Notes: a model not told the origin generated them from the sequence alone. Shown: positions 41,334 through 50,178, counted from the first letter of the stretch. The stretch: 64,000 nucleotides of DNA from an uncultured Christensenellaceae bacterium (GCA_910586825.1 CAJUJF010000001.1:1-64000); one strand, 5' to 3'. Numbers and translations are program-made.

Positions 41334-43761
41334 CGAGCAGTCGCGCGAAGCGCGGCAGGGGACATTGTTCGTAACGCCGCTTGAAGAAGTGCTTCCCGCC
41401 TCCATGCTTCCGTACGCGGAATTCGTAATTATGGACCGCGCGCTTCCGCGCGTGGAGGACGGTTTGAAGCCCGTACAGCGCCGTATCCTGTACACGATGC
41501 ACGAAATGGGACTGATGCCCGACAAGCCGCACAAGAAGTCGGCGCGTATCGTCGGCGATTGTATGGGTAAATACCACCCGCACGGCGACAGTTCGGTGTA
41601 CGACGCCATGGTGCGCATGGCGCAGGATTTCAACATGGGCAAGACGCTCGTGAACGGACACGGCAATTTCGGTTCGATCGACGGCGATCCCGCCGCGGCG
41701 ATGCGCTATACCGAAGCGCGTCTCGAACCGCTCGCGCTCGAACTGTTGCGCGATCTGGATAAAAACACCGTCTCGTTTTCGCTGAACTTCGACGATTCGC
41801 TCAAAGAGCCGGACATGCTCCCCGGCCGATTCCCCAATCTGTTGGTGAACGGCGCTTCGGGAATCGCCGTCGGATTGGCGACGAACATTCCCCCGCACAA
41901 TCTCAGCGAAGTGATCGACGGCGTGATCGCGTATATCGACCACCCCTCGATCAAACTCAACGAAATGCTGCGCTATATCCCCGCGCCCGATTTCCCTACG
42001 GGCGGATATATCATCGCCAACGAATTGAATCAGGCGTATAAAACGGGCAAAGGCCGTATCACCCTGCGCGCGAAGATCCGCGTGGAGGAGACGGAGGGGG
42101 ATAAAAAGAACATCGTCATCACCGAGCTTCCCTATCAGGTCAACAAAGCGGCGCTGTTGCGGAAGATCGCGGAACTGCGGGAAGAGAAAAAGGAAGAGCT
42201 TTCCGCCGTGACCAAGGTATGCGACGAAAGCGACCGCGTCGGTATGCGCGCGGTGGTGGAAGTGCGCGCGGACGCCGATATTCCGCGGATCCTGAAAACG
42301 CTCTATAAATATTCCGATCTGGAAGTCACCTTCGGCATGAACATGGTCGCGATTGCGGACGGAAAGCCCATGCTGATGGGGCTGATGGACATTATCCGCT
42401 ATTATGCGAAGTATCAGCGCGGGATCGTGCTTCGCCGCACCAAGTTCGATCTGAACCAGGCGCGCGAGCGTTGCCATATCCTCGAAGGACTGATCGTCGC
42501 CGTACGGCATATCGACGAAGTGATCAAGATCATCAAAAAAGCGGAGTCCACGTTGGACGCGCGCGAAAAATTGCGCAAGCGGTTTGACCTTTCGGAAAAG
42601 CAGGCGCAGGCGATCCTCGATTTGCGCCTTGCCCGCCTGACGAAATTGGAGGTGTACAAGCTCGAAGAGGAATTGAAAGCGCTGAAAGAACTGATCGAAA
42701 GACTGACCGCGATCGTGAACAGCGTCCGTTTGCAGGACGACGTGGTCAAGAAAGAACTGCTCGAAATCAAAAAGAAATACAAGACCGAACGCCGTTCGAA
42801 ATTCGTATTCTCCGAAGACGAAGCGTCGGCGGAGCGCGGCGACGTGCGCGCCCCCGGGGTCGCGTGCATCATGGGCGTGACCCCGGACGGCAAGGTCAAA
42901 TGCGTGACGGAAAAGAACCTGCACATGTCGAACAAGGAGATCGGAGAAAAGTCCAAGCCCGCGGCGGTATTGGCAAAGAGCACGAGCATGAAATCCGATT
43001 CCGCGGTTTTTATCTTCACCAACGAGGGCAACTGTTACCGCACGTATGCGGAAAACTGTTTCCGCAAGTACAACGAGAACGGCTGTTCGCTGAACGAGCT
43101 GTTCGAAGACGCGGGCAAGAAAGAACGCCCCGTCGCGGTATTGAGCGCGGCGGACGAAGGGAACGTTCTGTTCGTGACGAAGAAGGGCATGTTGAAGAAG
43201 ACCGCGTGGTCGGAATACGCCGTTCCCAAACCCTTCTTCCCCGCGATCCGTTTGAACGAGGGGGACGAACTTCTTGCCGTAGAACCGGACGATACCGACG
43301 AAAGCACGACGGTGTTCTTCGTGACCCGCGGCGGCATGTGCCTGAACGCGCGGAAAGACGATATCCCCCTGCAAGGCAGAGTTGCGGGCGGCGTAAAGGG
43401 CATGAATCTGAAAGAGGACGACGAGGTCGTGTTCGCCTCTCAGATCGACGGCGAGGGCGAGATCATCGTCGCAATATCGGGCGGCAGATTCAAGCGCGTG
43501 ATCGCCGCGCAGATCGATTCTCTCCCCCGTTATCGCAAAGGCGTGCAGATCGCCTCTCTCAAAGACGAAAGCGTGATCTTTGCCGATTACGTGACGATTC
43601 CCTACATGCTCGCGATCGTCAAAGACGACGGCTTAATGACCGAAATTTCCAGCGAGGATATCCCCATCGATTCAACCAATACCCGCGGCAGAACCCTTCG
43701 CGGCGTAAAGTGGACGGCGCAAGCCGTTTACGCCATGAAGTACCGCGAACTCGCCGATTAA
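41323..43761 (+). CDS. parC: Type IIA topoisomerase subunit A (ParC/GyrA family)
   Basis: The 812-residue DNA-cleaving subunit carries QRRILYTMHEMGL and the active-site tyrosine in MRYTEARLEPLA. The quinolone region KYHPHGDSSVYD has Ser and Asp at the two positions usually mutated in resistance, so it is wild-type there. The C-terminal beta-pinwheel holds repeats such as VAGGVKGMNL but no QRRGGKG-type GyrA box, favouring topoisomerase IV. Translationally coupled to the preceding gene. Confidence 0.85.
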   Translation: MKNNEQSREARQGTLFVTPLEEVLPASMLPYAEFVIMDRALPRVEDGLKPVQRRILYTMHEMGLMPDKPHKKSARIVGDCMGKYHPHGDSSVYDAMVRMAQDFNMGKTLVNGHGNFGSIDGDPAAAMRYTEARLEPLALELLRDLDKNTVSFSLNFDDSLKEPDMLPGRFPNLLVNGASGIAVGLATNIPPHNLSEVIDGVIAYIDHPSIKLNEMLRYIPAPDFPTGGYIIANELNQAYKTGKGRITLRAKIRVEETEGDKKNIVITELPYQVNKAALLRKIAELREEKKEELSAVTKVCDESDRVGMRAVVEVRADADIPRILKTLYKYSDLEVTFGMNMVAIADGKPMLMGLMDIIRYYAKYQRGIVLRRTKFDLNQARERCHILEGLIVAVRHIDEVIKIIKKAESTLDAREKLRKRFDLSEKQAQAILDLRLARLTKLEVYKLEEELKALKELIERLTAIVNSVRLQDDVVKKELLEIKKKYKTERRSKFVFSEDEASAERGDVRAPGVACIMGVTPDGKVKCVTEKNLHMSNKEIGEKSKPAAVLAKSTSMKSDSAVFIFTNEGNCYRTYAENCFRKYNENGCSLNELFEDAGKKERPVAVLSAADEGNVLFVTKKGMLKKTAWSEYAVPKPFFPAIRLNEGDELLAVEPDDTDESTTVFFVTRGGMCLNARKDDIPLQGRVAGGVKGMNLKEDDEVVFASQIDGEGEIIVAISGGRFKRVIAAQIDSLPRYRKGVQIASLKDESVIFADYVTIPYMLAIVKDDGLMTEISSEDIPIDSTNTRGRTLRGVKWTAQAVYAMKYRELAD

Positions 43762-43787
43762 CGATCGTAGGCGAAAAGCGGGGAGCG

Positions 43788-43817
43788 AACGCATAATGTG
43801 CGTATTGCGTTTTTTTC
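43788..43817 (+). terminator. Terminator of the topoisomerase operon
   Basis: AACGCA / TGCGTT, with a nested ACGCA/TGCGT alternative, then seven T. Confidence 0.75.
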
Positions 43818-43901
43818 ACCGCAAAATCGCGATAATTAAATACGGCTCGGCAAGCGTCCGTTCCGCCGCAAGGCGATACGGAATGATCACTTACGGAGAA
43901 A

Positions 43902-44435
43902 ATGGATCAAGAGACGAATAACAAACTTGGCGAACTGATCATTGCGCTTGCGCGCGGCGATATGCTGGCGCTGGACGAGATTTACAAGATCATGGGAAAA
44001 TTGCTGTATTCGATCGGGTTCAAATATTTTACCGGGCAAGCCGACGTGGAAGACGCGATCGAACATTTCCTTGAAAAGCTGATAAAGAAAGCGAAAAAGT
44101 TCAAGGAAAACAAAAACGCCTATGCGTGGCTTTGCATCGTTTACCGCAACGCGATTTACAACACGTACGGCCACAGAAAAGTCGAATCCAAGTGTTTTCG
44201 ACTGCAAAAAGAAAAATTGCGATTGGAATATCGGTATTCCGGAAACGAACGTCTTGAAAATTATCTGATCGTAAGCGAGATCTTCTCCAAAGTCACGCCG
44301 TACGAACGGAAAATTTTGTACTATAACTGCTTTTGCCAATTATCCATTGCGGAAACCGCCGAGATTTTGGGAAAACCGAAAAGCACGATTCAATACCAAC
44401 TTGCCAAAATAAAACGGAAAGTCAGAAATCTTTAA
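43902..44435 (+). CDS. ECF-type RNA polymerase sigma factor
   Basis: The 177-residue protein has a sigma-2 region (residues 20-95; ADVEDAIEHFLEKLI and AYAWLCIVYRNAIYNTY) and a C-terminal sigma-4 helix-turn-helix (SIAETAEILGKPKSTIQYQLAKIKRKV, about 147-173). It would redirect RNA polymerase in response to a signal. It heads a three-gene set with a secreted protein and a single-span membrane protein that may be its anti-sigma factor. Confidence 0.85.
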   Translation: MDQETNNKLGELIIALARGDMLALDEIYKIMGKLLYSIGFKYFTGQADVEDAIEHFLEKLIKKAKKFKENKNAYAWLCIVYRNAIYNTYGHRKVESKCFRLQKEKLRLEYRYSGNERLENYLIVSEIFSKVTPYERKILYYNCFCQLSIAETAEILGKPKSTIQYQLAKIKRKVRNL

Positions 44436-44498
44436 GCGCATTTCGTACGAATTTGTTGAGAAAAATGTTATTATTAAAAATTTTTCAGAGGTTATGGA

Positions 44499-45383
44499 AT
44501 GTATTTGCACAAAAGAGGTTTTCGTAAGCGCTTATTATCCGTCGCGTTGTGCGCGGTTTTGTCTTTCTTTTTGGTCGCCGCCGCGCTTCCCGCAGTCGTT
44601 GCCAAAGCGCATGCGGAACAGCAATTATTCGGTAATAGCGAAGATATAATTTATGACTCATCGGAAGATAATGCAAGATCGGTTCCTTCTACATACACTG
44701 TTCAATACGATTATTACACGGTCGAGGAAGTGGTACATAAATCTGCGCCGTCCTATCGCGGCATGGGGGATGGGAACGCGTGCGGACCGATTACAGGCTT
44801 GAACGTCATGGTTTTTTTCGACCATTGGTACGTCAATCTCATTCGCGGCTTCGAACCCGGTGCGTTAGATAGTTCGGGAAATTATATCTATTACGAAGAT
44901 GCGGGTAACGCCCTCACGCAAAGTACATACCGCTCTTTATATAATTATATGGGAACGACGAGCGAGGGTACGACCGAAAAGGGATTTAAAAACGGATTGA
45001 ACGCGTATGTAGAAAGTACAAAGTATACGCTCTCTCCTTCGTCCATGTATCAGAACAGCAAAACGGTGAACCTCGGCAGTTTAAAAACGGCGATCGAAAA
45101 GAACAGAGTCGGGGTGCTATTTTTATCCAATTATAATTATATTACTGAGATCAAAGATTATAAAGAATACAAGATGATGGTTGCGGCGAAATACAATTAT
45201 TCCGAAGCGCATATCATGATGGTTTACGGGTACAAAAAAATCGTCTATTATAAAAACGGCAGTAATTTCCGTACAGACACGTTTTTGTATGCTTCCAGCG
45301 GCACAAGTGCGGGAAGCTTAGGATATATTTTAATGAATCAGGATCTGACGATCGAAAATGCGGTTGTCTATGCAGTCTTTTAG
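44499..45383 (+). CDS. Secreted papain-like (C39-type) protein
   Basis: The 294-residue exported protein has a signal peptide (residues 1-40) with a basic start, long hydrophobic core and a probable AHA cleavage site before EQQ. GDGNACGPITGLNVMVFFDHW looks like the catalytic Cys helix of C39/papain-like peptidases, and SEAHIMMVYGY the His strand. Whether it is an active protease is unproven. It lies between an ECF sigma gene and a putative anti-sigma gene, so it could process or sense the signal. No lipobox or cell-wall anchor seen. Confidence 0.65.
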   Translation: MYLHKRGFRKRLLSVALCAVLSFFLVAAALPAVVAKAHAEQQLFGNSEDIIYDSSEDNARSVPSTYTVQYDYYTVEEVVHKSAPSYRGMGDGNACGPITGLNVMVFFDHWYVNLIRGFEPGALDSSGNYIYYEDAGNALTQSTYRSLYNYMGTTSEGTTEKGFKNGLNAYVESTKYTLSPSSMYQNSKTVNLGSLKTAIEKNRVGVLFLSNYNYITEIKDYKEYKMMVAAKYNYSEAHIMMVYGYKKIVYYKNGSNFRTDTFLYASSGTSAGSLGYILMNQDLTIENAVVYAVF

Positions 45384-45391
45384 GGGGGAGA

Positions 45392-46066
45392 ATGAAGAAG
45401 AACGAAAACGATGAACCGTTTGACAGTTGGGAACAGCTCTTCGCCGTATACGACGATATCGAGCCCAATCCCGAAATACCGCATCGGGTAATCGAAAAGA
45501 TGCGGCGAAACGAACTCAAATCGGCGCGCCGCGCGAAAGCGCGCCGTGTGTGGAAGTACGTTGCAAGCGGCGCTGTCGCCTGCGGTCTTTGCCTTGCGGT
45601 CGTTTTACCGATCACGCTTTCGTCTCAAAAACCGATCATATATGGCATAGATGAAACAACAATAGTACACCTCGAAGATTTTGATCAATTTCAAAAAGAA
45701 AATAATGTGTCTTTCCATTATTTTGAGAGTGTTTCTTTTATGAAAGATTCAATATGGGTAAAAGAGAAACTTGCTTATATCTATCAAAGCTGTTTTCTTT
45801 TTAGAGAAGACAGCATGGAACAATTGCAGCTATATGTAGTGCTTATGCCGAACGCTGTATTCGAATTTCAAGACGGATTTAAAAATCTGAATAAGTCCGA
45901 AAGCGTCGGCGATATCAAATTACGGTATTCGGAGTCGAAATCCGAAACCGGATTCACTTACAAGGCAGAATTCAGTTACGAACAGTACACGTATTATTTA
46001 CAGATCGACTCGTCCGACCAAAGCCCGACCGCTATCGAGTATTACGTGAATTTGTTGCTGAACTGA
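45392..46066 (+). CDS. Single-span membrane protein, putative anti-sigma factor
   Basis: The 224-residue protein has a cytoplasmic N-terminus of about 60 residues (FDSWEQLFAVYDDIEPNPEIPHRVIEKM) rich in charge, one transmembrane helix (about 52-71, YVASGAVACGLCLAVVLPIT) and an extracellular domain of about 150 residues. This is the layout of ECF anti-sigma factors, though no ZAS (HxxxCxxC) zinc motif is present. Position in the sigma operon, ended by a terminator, supports the idea. Lower G+C than the sigma gene toward its 3' end. Confidence 0.55.
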   Translation: MKKNENDEPFDSWEQLFAVYDDIEPNPEIPHRVIEKMRRNELKSARRAKARRVWKYVASGAVACGLCLAVVLPITLSSQKPIIYGIDETTIVHLEDFDQFQKENNVSFHYFESVSFMKDSIWVKEKLAYIYQSCFLFREDSMEQLQLYVVLMPNAVFEFQDGFKNLNKSESVGDIKLRYSESKSETGFTYKAEFSYEQYTYYLQIDSSDQSPTAIEYYVNLLLN

Positions 46067-46092
46067 ATCTAATATATATTTGCGCGGAAACG

Positions 46093-46128
46093 ACAGCATT
46101 GACCGAATTTGGCGGTGCTGTTTTTTTG
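46093..46128 (+). terminator. Terminator of the sigma operon
   Basis: ACAGCA / TGCTGT with internal CC/GG pairing, then seven T. Confidence 0.75.
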
Positions 46129-46152
46129 TGCAAAAAAACAGGAGGAAATCTT

Positions 46153-46476
46153 ATGAATTACACAATCAGAAACACGGAAAAAGCATTGGTCGCGCTGTAT
46201 CGCAAAAGTCGCGAAAGCGGCGTCGACGCGGAACGCGCAAAGCTGAAAATCAAAATTATGAATTACGGTTTTCGTCTGGTCGGCGCTTTCACGAATACCG
46301 ATCATGAATCCGTCGTGCAACAACTTTATTTCTCGCGCGACAATCTTTTCGAAGCGGGCATACTCCCCGTTTCGTACAAGCTTTGCATCAGCGAACGGAC
46401 TTTAAAGCGGTATCGCGACAATTATTGTTCGGTTGCGGAGCTGGTGTTCCGCTTCTTCGGCGAATTCGGATTGTAA
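46153..46476 (+). CDS. Unknown 107-residue protein
   Basis: Not recognised. A strong AGGAGGAAATCTT site precedes the ATG. The protein is mixed alpha/beta, basic, without membrane helices. The end ISERTLKRYRDNYCSVAELVFRFF could form a helix-turn-helix-like segment. It is the last gene before the left 73-bp direct repeat, so it marks the edge of the host side or belongs to the island. Confidence 0.55.
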   Translation: MNYTIRNTEKALVALYRKSRESGVDAERAKLKIKIMNYGFRLVGAFTNTDHESVVQQLYFSRDNLFEAGILPVSYKLCISERTLKRYRDNYCSVAELVFRFFGEFGL

Positions 46477-46500
46477 TCGCAGGATAAAGGGGTCGGTTCG

Positions 46501-46573
46501 GGCTTTTGGTCGGTTTTCGCCGCCCGCGTGTTCTTAGCGGGTTTGCCCGAACTTTACCTTTTGCGCCGTTCTC
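46501..46573 (+). repeat. Left copy of a 73-bp direct repeat flanking the island
   Basis: It matches 60160-60232 at 65 of 73 positions, with a 26-bp identical core beginning TTTCGCCGCCCGCG. The repeat is GC-rich, unlike the AT-rich DNA between the two copies. It could be a target-site/attachment duplication or a dispersed host repeat. Confidence 0.7.
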
Positions 46574-46625
46574 GTCATATAACGACATAATTCTGCATAT
46601 AATTTCGGTAACCGGAGGTACAAGT

Positions 46626-46783
46626 ATGACTGATAATATAGCCGAGCGTGCGATCATCGAAGGGAAATACATATTCGAAACGAAAAAAACCGTACGTGCA
46701 ACGGCACAGCATTTTGACATTTCTAAATCCACCGTACATACGGTAGCGACTTATTAGAACGTTTTGTTTACTTACTGAAATAA
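46626..46783 (+). pseudogene. spoIIID: Broken spoIIID
   Basis: The first 38 codons (MTDNIAERAIIEGKYIFETKK then TVRATAQHFDISKSTVH) match the N-terminal half of SpoIIID, the mother-cell sporulation regulator, through the recognition helix. The frame then runs to a stop at 46757. In another frame, DLLERF (46748-46765) corresponds to the D-L/V-T-E-R-L that follows KSTVHK in SpoIIID, and it ends at 46783. So an insertion of a few bases shifted the frame and the C-terminal half is lost. A CGGAGG-like site precedes the ATG. A functional copy presumably exists elsewhere. Confidence 0.7.
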
Positions 46784-46789
46784 ATTATC

Positions 46790-46831
46790 AAAGCTGGGCA
46801 GATTTTTTTGTGAAATCTGCCCCGCTTTTTT
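46790..46831 (+). terminator. Rho-independent terminator
   Basis: AAGC-t-GGGCAGATTT / AAATCTGCCC-c-GCTT, then six T. It separates the spoIIID remnant from the XRE-regulator gene. Confidence 0.85.
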
Positions 46832-46880
46832 CATTTTTAGCCGAAATATAGTGAAAATTAGTTAAAAATGCTCAAAAACC

Positions 46881-46909
46881 TTGCAAAATACACGTAGAGT
46901 GTATATAAT
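46881..46909 (+). promoter_or_regulatory. Promoter of the XRE-type regulator operon
   Basis: TTGCAA (46881-46886), 17 nt, TATAAT (46904-46909). The spacer is filled by a palindrome, so a protein bound there would block the promoter. Confidence 0.8.
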
Positions 46910-46943
46910 TTAATTAACATTAAAAGTATACACTTTACGTGTA
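46889..46943 (+). promoter_or_regulatory. Paired palindromic operators TACAC-N5-GTGTA
   Basis: Two perfect 5+5 palindromes lie at 46889-46903 and 46929-46943, centres exactly 40 bp apart (about four helical turns). The first occupies the promoter spacer and the second lies in the early transcribed region. Cooperative or looping repression by the adjacent XRE protein is the simplest reading. A further inverted repeat TACAGTA...TACTGTA (about 46958-46989) sits in the leader. Confidence 0.7.
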
Positions 46944-47007
46944 TACTTTTATTAGATATACAGTAAATTTAGTTTCTATTATACTGTAAATGCAAGGAGC
47001 AAGAGAA

Positions 47008-48243
47008 ATGTTTGAAATAAAGTCCAATCAGGAGATAGGTGCATATTTAAAAGAAGTTATCTTATCGAAGTATCCTTCGTGTCGTCAGTTCTGTGTTGCC
47101 TATGTCGATTTGACATTAGATTTACAGGACGATCCAAATGATATCAGAAGCGATGAGATAAGGAAGCTTACAAACAGATTATCTCAGATACTGAAAGGAG
47201 TTAAGGCAATTCAAACCTATGATTTACCTGTCTTTTCCGAGCTGTTAGGCATATCGTGTGAAGAGATGCTTACTGCAGGAGCAGTCCGTAAACCGATACT
47301 ATATAGAAGAACAAATTACAATATTGCTTTTTCTCAAGATGAAAACGACTGGAAGGAGTATCTTGCAAGGGAAGATTGCATTGCGGCTTATGCGGATGAA
47401 TTCGGTAAAACAGTGGTGGATTACGCTTTGGAATTTAAGAATTATAAATTTCTCAGATTTCTGATGGGAAACGGATATATCCAATTTGTATCTCATGAAG
47501 AAACTTGGGAGTATGGTTATAACTTCGGGGCAAAGTCTTTGATAAAAGATAAGCCTTTTGAAAGACATACTTTACAAAATCAATTTTTGCAAGACAGTAC
47601 ATTAAGAACCCGACTTATTGCATTGGCGTTAGAAAGTGATGATGAATCGGTATTAGAAGAACTTCATGCAAGAGAATTTCCCGTACAATATACCGTTATG
47701 CCTTACCGTTGCGATGCAATAAAGTTTGCTGACTTCTATGAAGAAAACTATATCGATGCAATTGTTCGAGCAAACGACAAGGTGTTTGATTATTTTTGTC
47801 AGGAATATCATGTGACGTCGTTGCAGGCTAGGGATTATTGCTGTAAATGGCTGTTTCCGTTTTTCGGTGCTATGATAGAAAAGGCTGTTAAAGCGAATCA
47901 GGAACGCGCCTTGCTTCTTTTGAATATTGCTATAGCTCATAATAAAGATCTATACGATGATTTAAGAAAGGAAGTATTCAGAGTGGTAAAAGAGCAGAAA
48001 CAAATGCGTTCCAGCGTAGGAATTACGGAGATTATCAAAGATGTTCTGAGAGATTTCCATATTAATGAAGAAAAAAATTATGTTACGTATTATGCTTATT
48101 GGTGCAAAGGGAATTCAGTTTCCGGATTGGTAATATCGGTTAATGCTAAATCAAAAGAAAAAGTAGTTCAAGATAAAATAGACAAGATCAACGAGCTGCA
48201 CAATATGATAATCAATATTCAGGATAATTTGATTAAACAATAA
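47008..48243 (+). CDS. XRE-like HTH protein with long C-terminal domain
   Basis: The 411-residue protein starts at the ATG at 47008 (AAGGAG 9 nt before), not at 46990. Residues 1-90 look like a divergent XRE DNA-binding domain: NQEIGAYLKEVIL, LTNRLSQILKGV, YDLPVFSELLGISCEEML. The rest is helical with an ankyrin-like stretch (KTVVDYALEFKNYKFLRFLMGNGY, about 133-156) and may sense a ligand. Upstream paired palindromes suggest autoregulation. AT-rich codon use sets it apart from the host genes to the left. Confidence 0.65.
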   Translation: MFEIKSNQEIGAYLKEVILSKYPSCRQFCVAYVDLTLDLQDDPNDIRSDEIRKLTNRLSQILKGVKAIQTYDLPVFSELLGISCEEMLTAGAVRKPILYRRTNYNIAFSQDENDWKEYLAREDCIAAYADEFGKTVVDYALEFKNYKFLRFLMGNGYIQFVSHEETWEYGYNFGAKSLIKDKPFERHTLQNQFLQDSTLRTRLIALALESDDESVLEELHAREFPVQYTVMPYRCDAIKFADFYEENYIDAIVRANDKVFDYFCQEYHVTSLQARDYCCKWLFPFFGAMIEKAVKANQERALLLLNIAIAHNKDLYDDLRKEVFRVVKEQKQMRSSVGITEIIKDVLRDFHINEEKNYVTYYAYWCKGNSVSGLVISVNAKSKEKVVQDKIDKINELHNMIINIQDNLIKQ

Positions 48244-48258
48244 TAAGGAGGTAAGATT

Positions 48259-48441
48259 ATGAGTAAAGGTCGCGGTGTTTCAGGATATACCCATACGCAA
48301 CAGCAGCGGGATGCTTATGCCAATCAGCACAACCCCAATAATCACGCTTATTGGGACGATTTGTACAATCACGCAAATCAGTGTAATCCAAACAATGACG
48401 AATATTGGCACAGCAGAGAAAACGACGAAGACGATGATTAA
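48259..48441 (+). CDS. Small repeat protein (NPNN motif)
   Basis: The 60-residue hydrophilic protein is built of two similar units, NQHNPNNHAYWDD and NQCNPNNDEYWHS, with a Gly/Ser start and an acidic tail (RENDEDDD). AAGGAGG precedes the ATG. It is co-directional with and 15 nt after the XRE-type gene. Function unknown; similar short NPNN proteins occur as hypothetical proteins in Firmicutes (from memory). Confidence 0.6.
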   Translation: MSKGRGVSGYTHTQQQRDAYANQHNPNNHAYWDDLYNHANQCNPNNDEYWHSRENDEDDD

Positions 48442-48611
48442 GGTAATATGAAACGATTAAAAGAAATCAATTTGGATGGTAGGCTGACAGTTGATGAACT
48501 TTGAACATCACTGCAAAAAAGCGGCTACTTCGGAATTAGATTCCGGATTAAACGTTTTTTTATTTACGCAAGTAATAACTATACTTGTTTTCTGATTTTA
48601 TTCGACAAAAA
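48442..48611. other. Intergenic stretch with a possible 18-codon ORF
   Basis: AT-rich DNA between the NPNN gene and the operator array. An ORF at 48448-48504 (MKRLKEINLDGRLTVDEL) has an AAGG ahead of its ATG but no other support and may be a gene remnant. Nothing else is seen. Confidence 0.3.
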
Positions 48612-48681
48612 TTCCCTAAAATATATTATAATTTCCCTAAATTTAAAATTATTTCCCTAAAACGCTATTGACTTGCCTAAA
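48612..48681 (+). promoter_or_regulatory. Four phased TT(C/G)CCTAAA boxes
   Basis: Copies start at 48612, 48633, 48653 and 48673 (spacings 21, 20, 20 bp, two helical turns). The first three read TTCCCTAAA, the fourth TTGCCTAAA. The last overlaps the -35 box and spacer. The same face of DNA is presented each time, so a cooperative regulator is expected. A fifth copy lies 6 bp upstream of another promoter at 59914. Confidence 0.7.
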
Positions 48682-48696
48682 TTTTAGTATTATAAT
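48668..48696 (+). promoter_or_regulatory. Promoter of the AlbA_2/ATPase gene
   Basis: TTGACT (48668-48673), 17 nt, TATAAT (48691-48696). AGAGG precedes the ATG at 48725. Confidence 0.8.
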
Positions 48697-48724
48697 AATA
48701 TTATAAATATAAGAGGTTGGTATA

Positions 48725-50161
48725 ATGCAGGTAGAAGAATTCAAGCAATTAATTCAAGCAATTGATAGAACAAAATCGGAGTCAACGACACTTGAGCTGA
48801 AAAAAGCGCAGTTAGGCGCACCTGAAAAAATATATGATACGCTTTCGGCTTTTGCTAATACAAAAGGCGGAATCATCGTTTACGGATTAGATGAGGCAAA
48901 TAGTTTTGCTCACGTAGGAGTTTATGATATAAACGATTTGCAAAGAAAAGTGTCAGAGCAGTGTTTGCAAATGCAGCCGGAAGTACACGCCATTTTTACT
49001 CCGCTTGACTATGAAGGTAAAAAGTTTCTTGCGGTTGAGATACCCGAGTGCGACCAGAATTTAAAGCCGTGTTTTTATAAGGGTAAAGGCAGACTTACAG
49101 GCTCGTATTTGCGAATTGGCGATCAGGACGTTCAGATGAACGAATATGAAATTTACAATTTTGAGGCATTCAAAAATAAAACCTGCGACGAGTTGCGAAT
49201 TATTGATGTTGCGGTAGGAAAGCCGATAGAGACTGTTAAATTGCAGGAATATTTGTTAAAGATAAAAATGAACCGTCCGAATTTGGAAAACGTTGAGGAT
49301 GATGCAATACTTGAACTTAACGGTTTAACAAAAAACGGGCAACCGTCTTTACTTAACGTTTTAATGTTTTCTCTGTATCCGCAGGCTATTTTGCCTAATC
49401 TTTCTATCATAGCCGTTGTTGTGCCAGGAACTGAAATAGGCGACAGCGAAGACGGTATGCGTTTTACTGCCAATAAACGTATTGAGGGTACGCTAACGGA
49501 AATGATTGACGGTGCAATTGATTTTGCGGCAAAAAACATGTCCGTAAAGACCGTTATCAATCCTCAGACAGGTAAGCGAAGTGATATTCCGGAATATCCT
49601 ATTGTGGCATTAAGGGAGGCGATTCTTAATGCCGTAATTCATCGTGATTACAGCACTTATACCGAGAATCAGCCGATAACGATTTATTTCTTTAAGGATA
49701 GAGTGGAAATAACAAACCCGGGCGGACTGTACGGCAGATTATCCGTTGAAGATTTGGGGCGTACTATGCCGGATACAAGAAATCCAAATATAGCAAAAAT
49801 TATGGAGTTATATAATTATACAGAAAACAGGTATTCAGGGATTCCAACTATTAAGTCAAAGCTGCAAAATGCCGGATTACCTGAGCCTGTATTTGAAAAT
49901 TATAAAGGGATATTTAAGGTAACGTTCTATAATTCGAAAAAAAAGCAGTCATTAAAGCCGGACGAGATCCCTGCATTCATTTTGAAGTTCTGTAAGACGC
50001 CAAGGTCAATTGCGGAAATTATGGCAGAGATAGATATCAAAACGGCAAAATATTTAAAAACGGAATATTTGCAACCGCTCATAAATAACGGAAGTATTGC
50101 CGAAACAATTCCCGATAAACCTAAAAGTAAATATCAGAAATATGTAACGAAACTTGATTAA
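48725..50161 (+). CDS. AlbA_2 / RecG-C-terminal-like regulator
   Basis: The 478-residue protein has an N-terminal Schlafen-type AlbA_2 domain (STTLELKKAQLG..., KGGIIVYGLDE) to about residue 130. A GHKL-type ATPase-like domain follows (ALREAILNAVIHRDYS near 300, NPGGLYG near 337, NPNIAKIMELYN). A C-terminal winged-helix-like segment starts near 410. These proteins are often called RecG-like transcriptional regulators and frequently lie in defence islands; the exact role is unknown. The phased operators upstream suggest self-control. Confidence 0.75.
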   Translation: MQVEEFKQLIQAIDRTKSESTTLELKKAQLGAPEKIYDTLSAFANTKGGIIVYGLDEANSFAHVGVYDINDLQRKVSEQCLQMQPEVHAIFTPLDYEGKKFLAVEIPECDQNLKPCFYKGKGRLTGSYLRIGDQDVQMNEYEIYNFEAFKNKTCDELRIIDVAVGKPIETVKLQEYLLKIKMNRPNLENVEDDAILELNGLTKNGQPSLLNVLMFSLYPQAILPNLSIIAVVVPGTEIGDSEDGMRFTANKRIEGTLTEMIDGAIDFAAKNMSVKTVINPQTGKRSDIPEYPIVALREAILNAVIHRDYSTYTENQPITIYFFKDRVEITNPGGLYGRLSVEDLGRTMPDTRNPNIAKIMELYNYTENRYSGIPTIKSKLQNAGLPEPVFENYKGIFKVTFYNSKKKQSLKPDEIPAFILKFCKTPRSIAEIMAEIDIKTAKYLKTEYLQPLINNGSIAETIPDKPKSKYQKYVTKLD

Positions 50162-50178
50162 TCAGTTTTAAATATACT

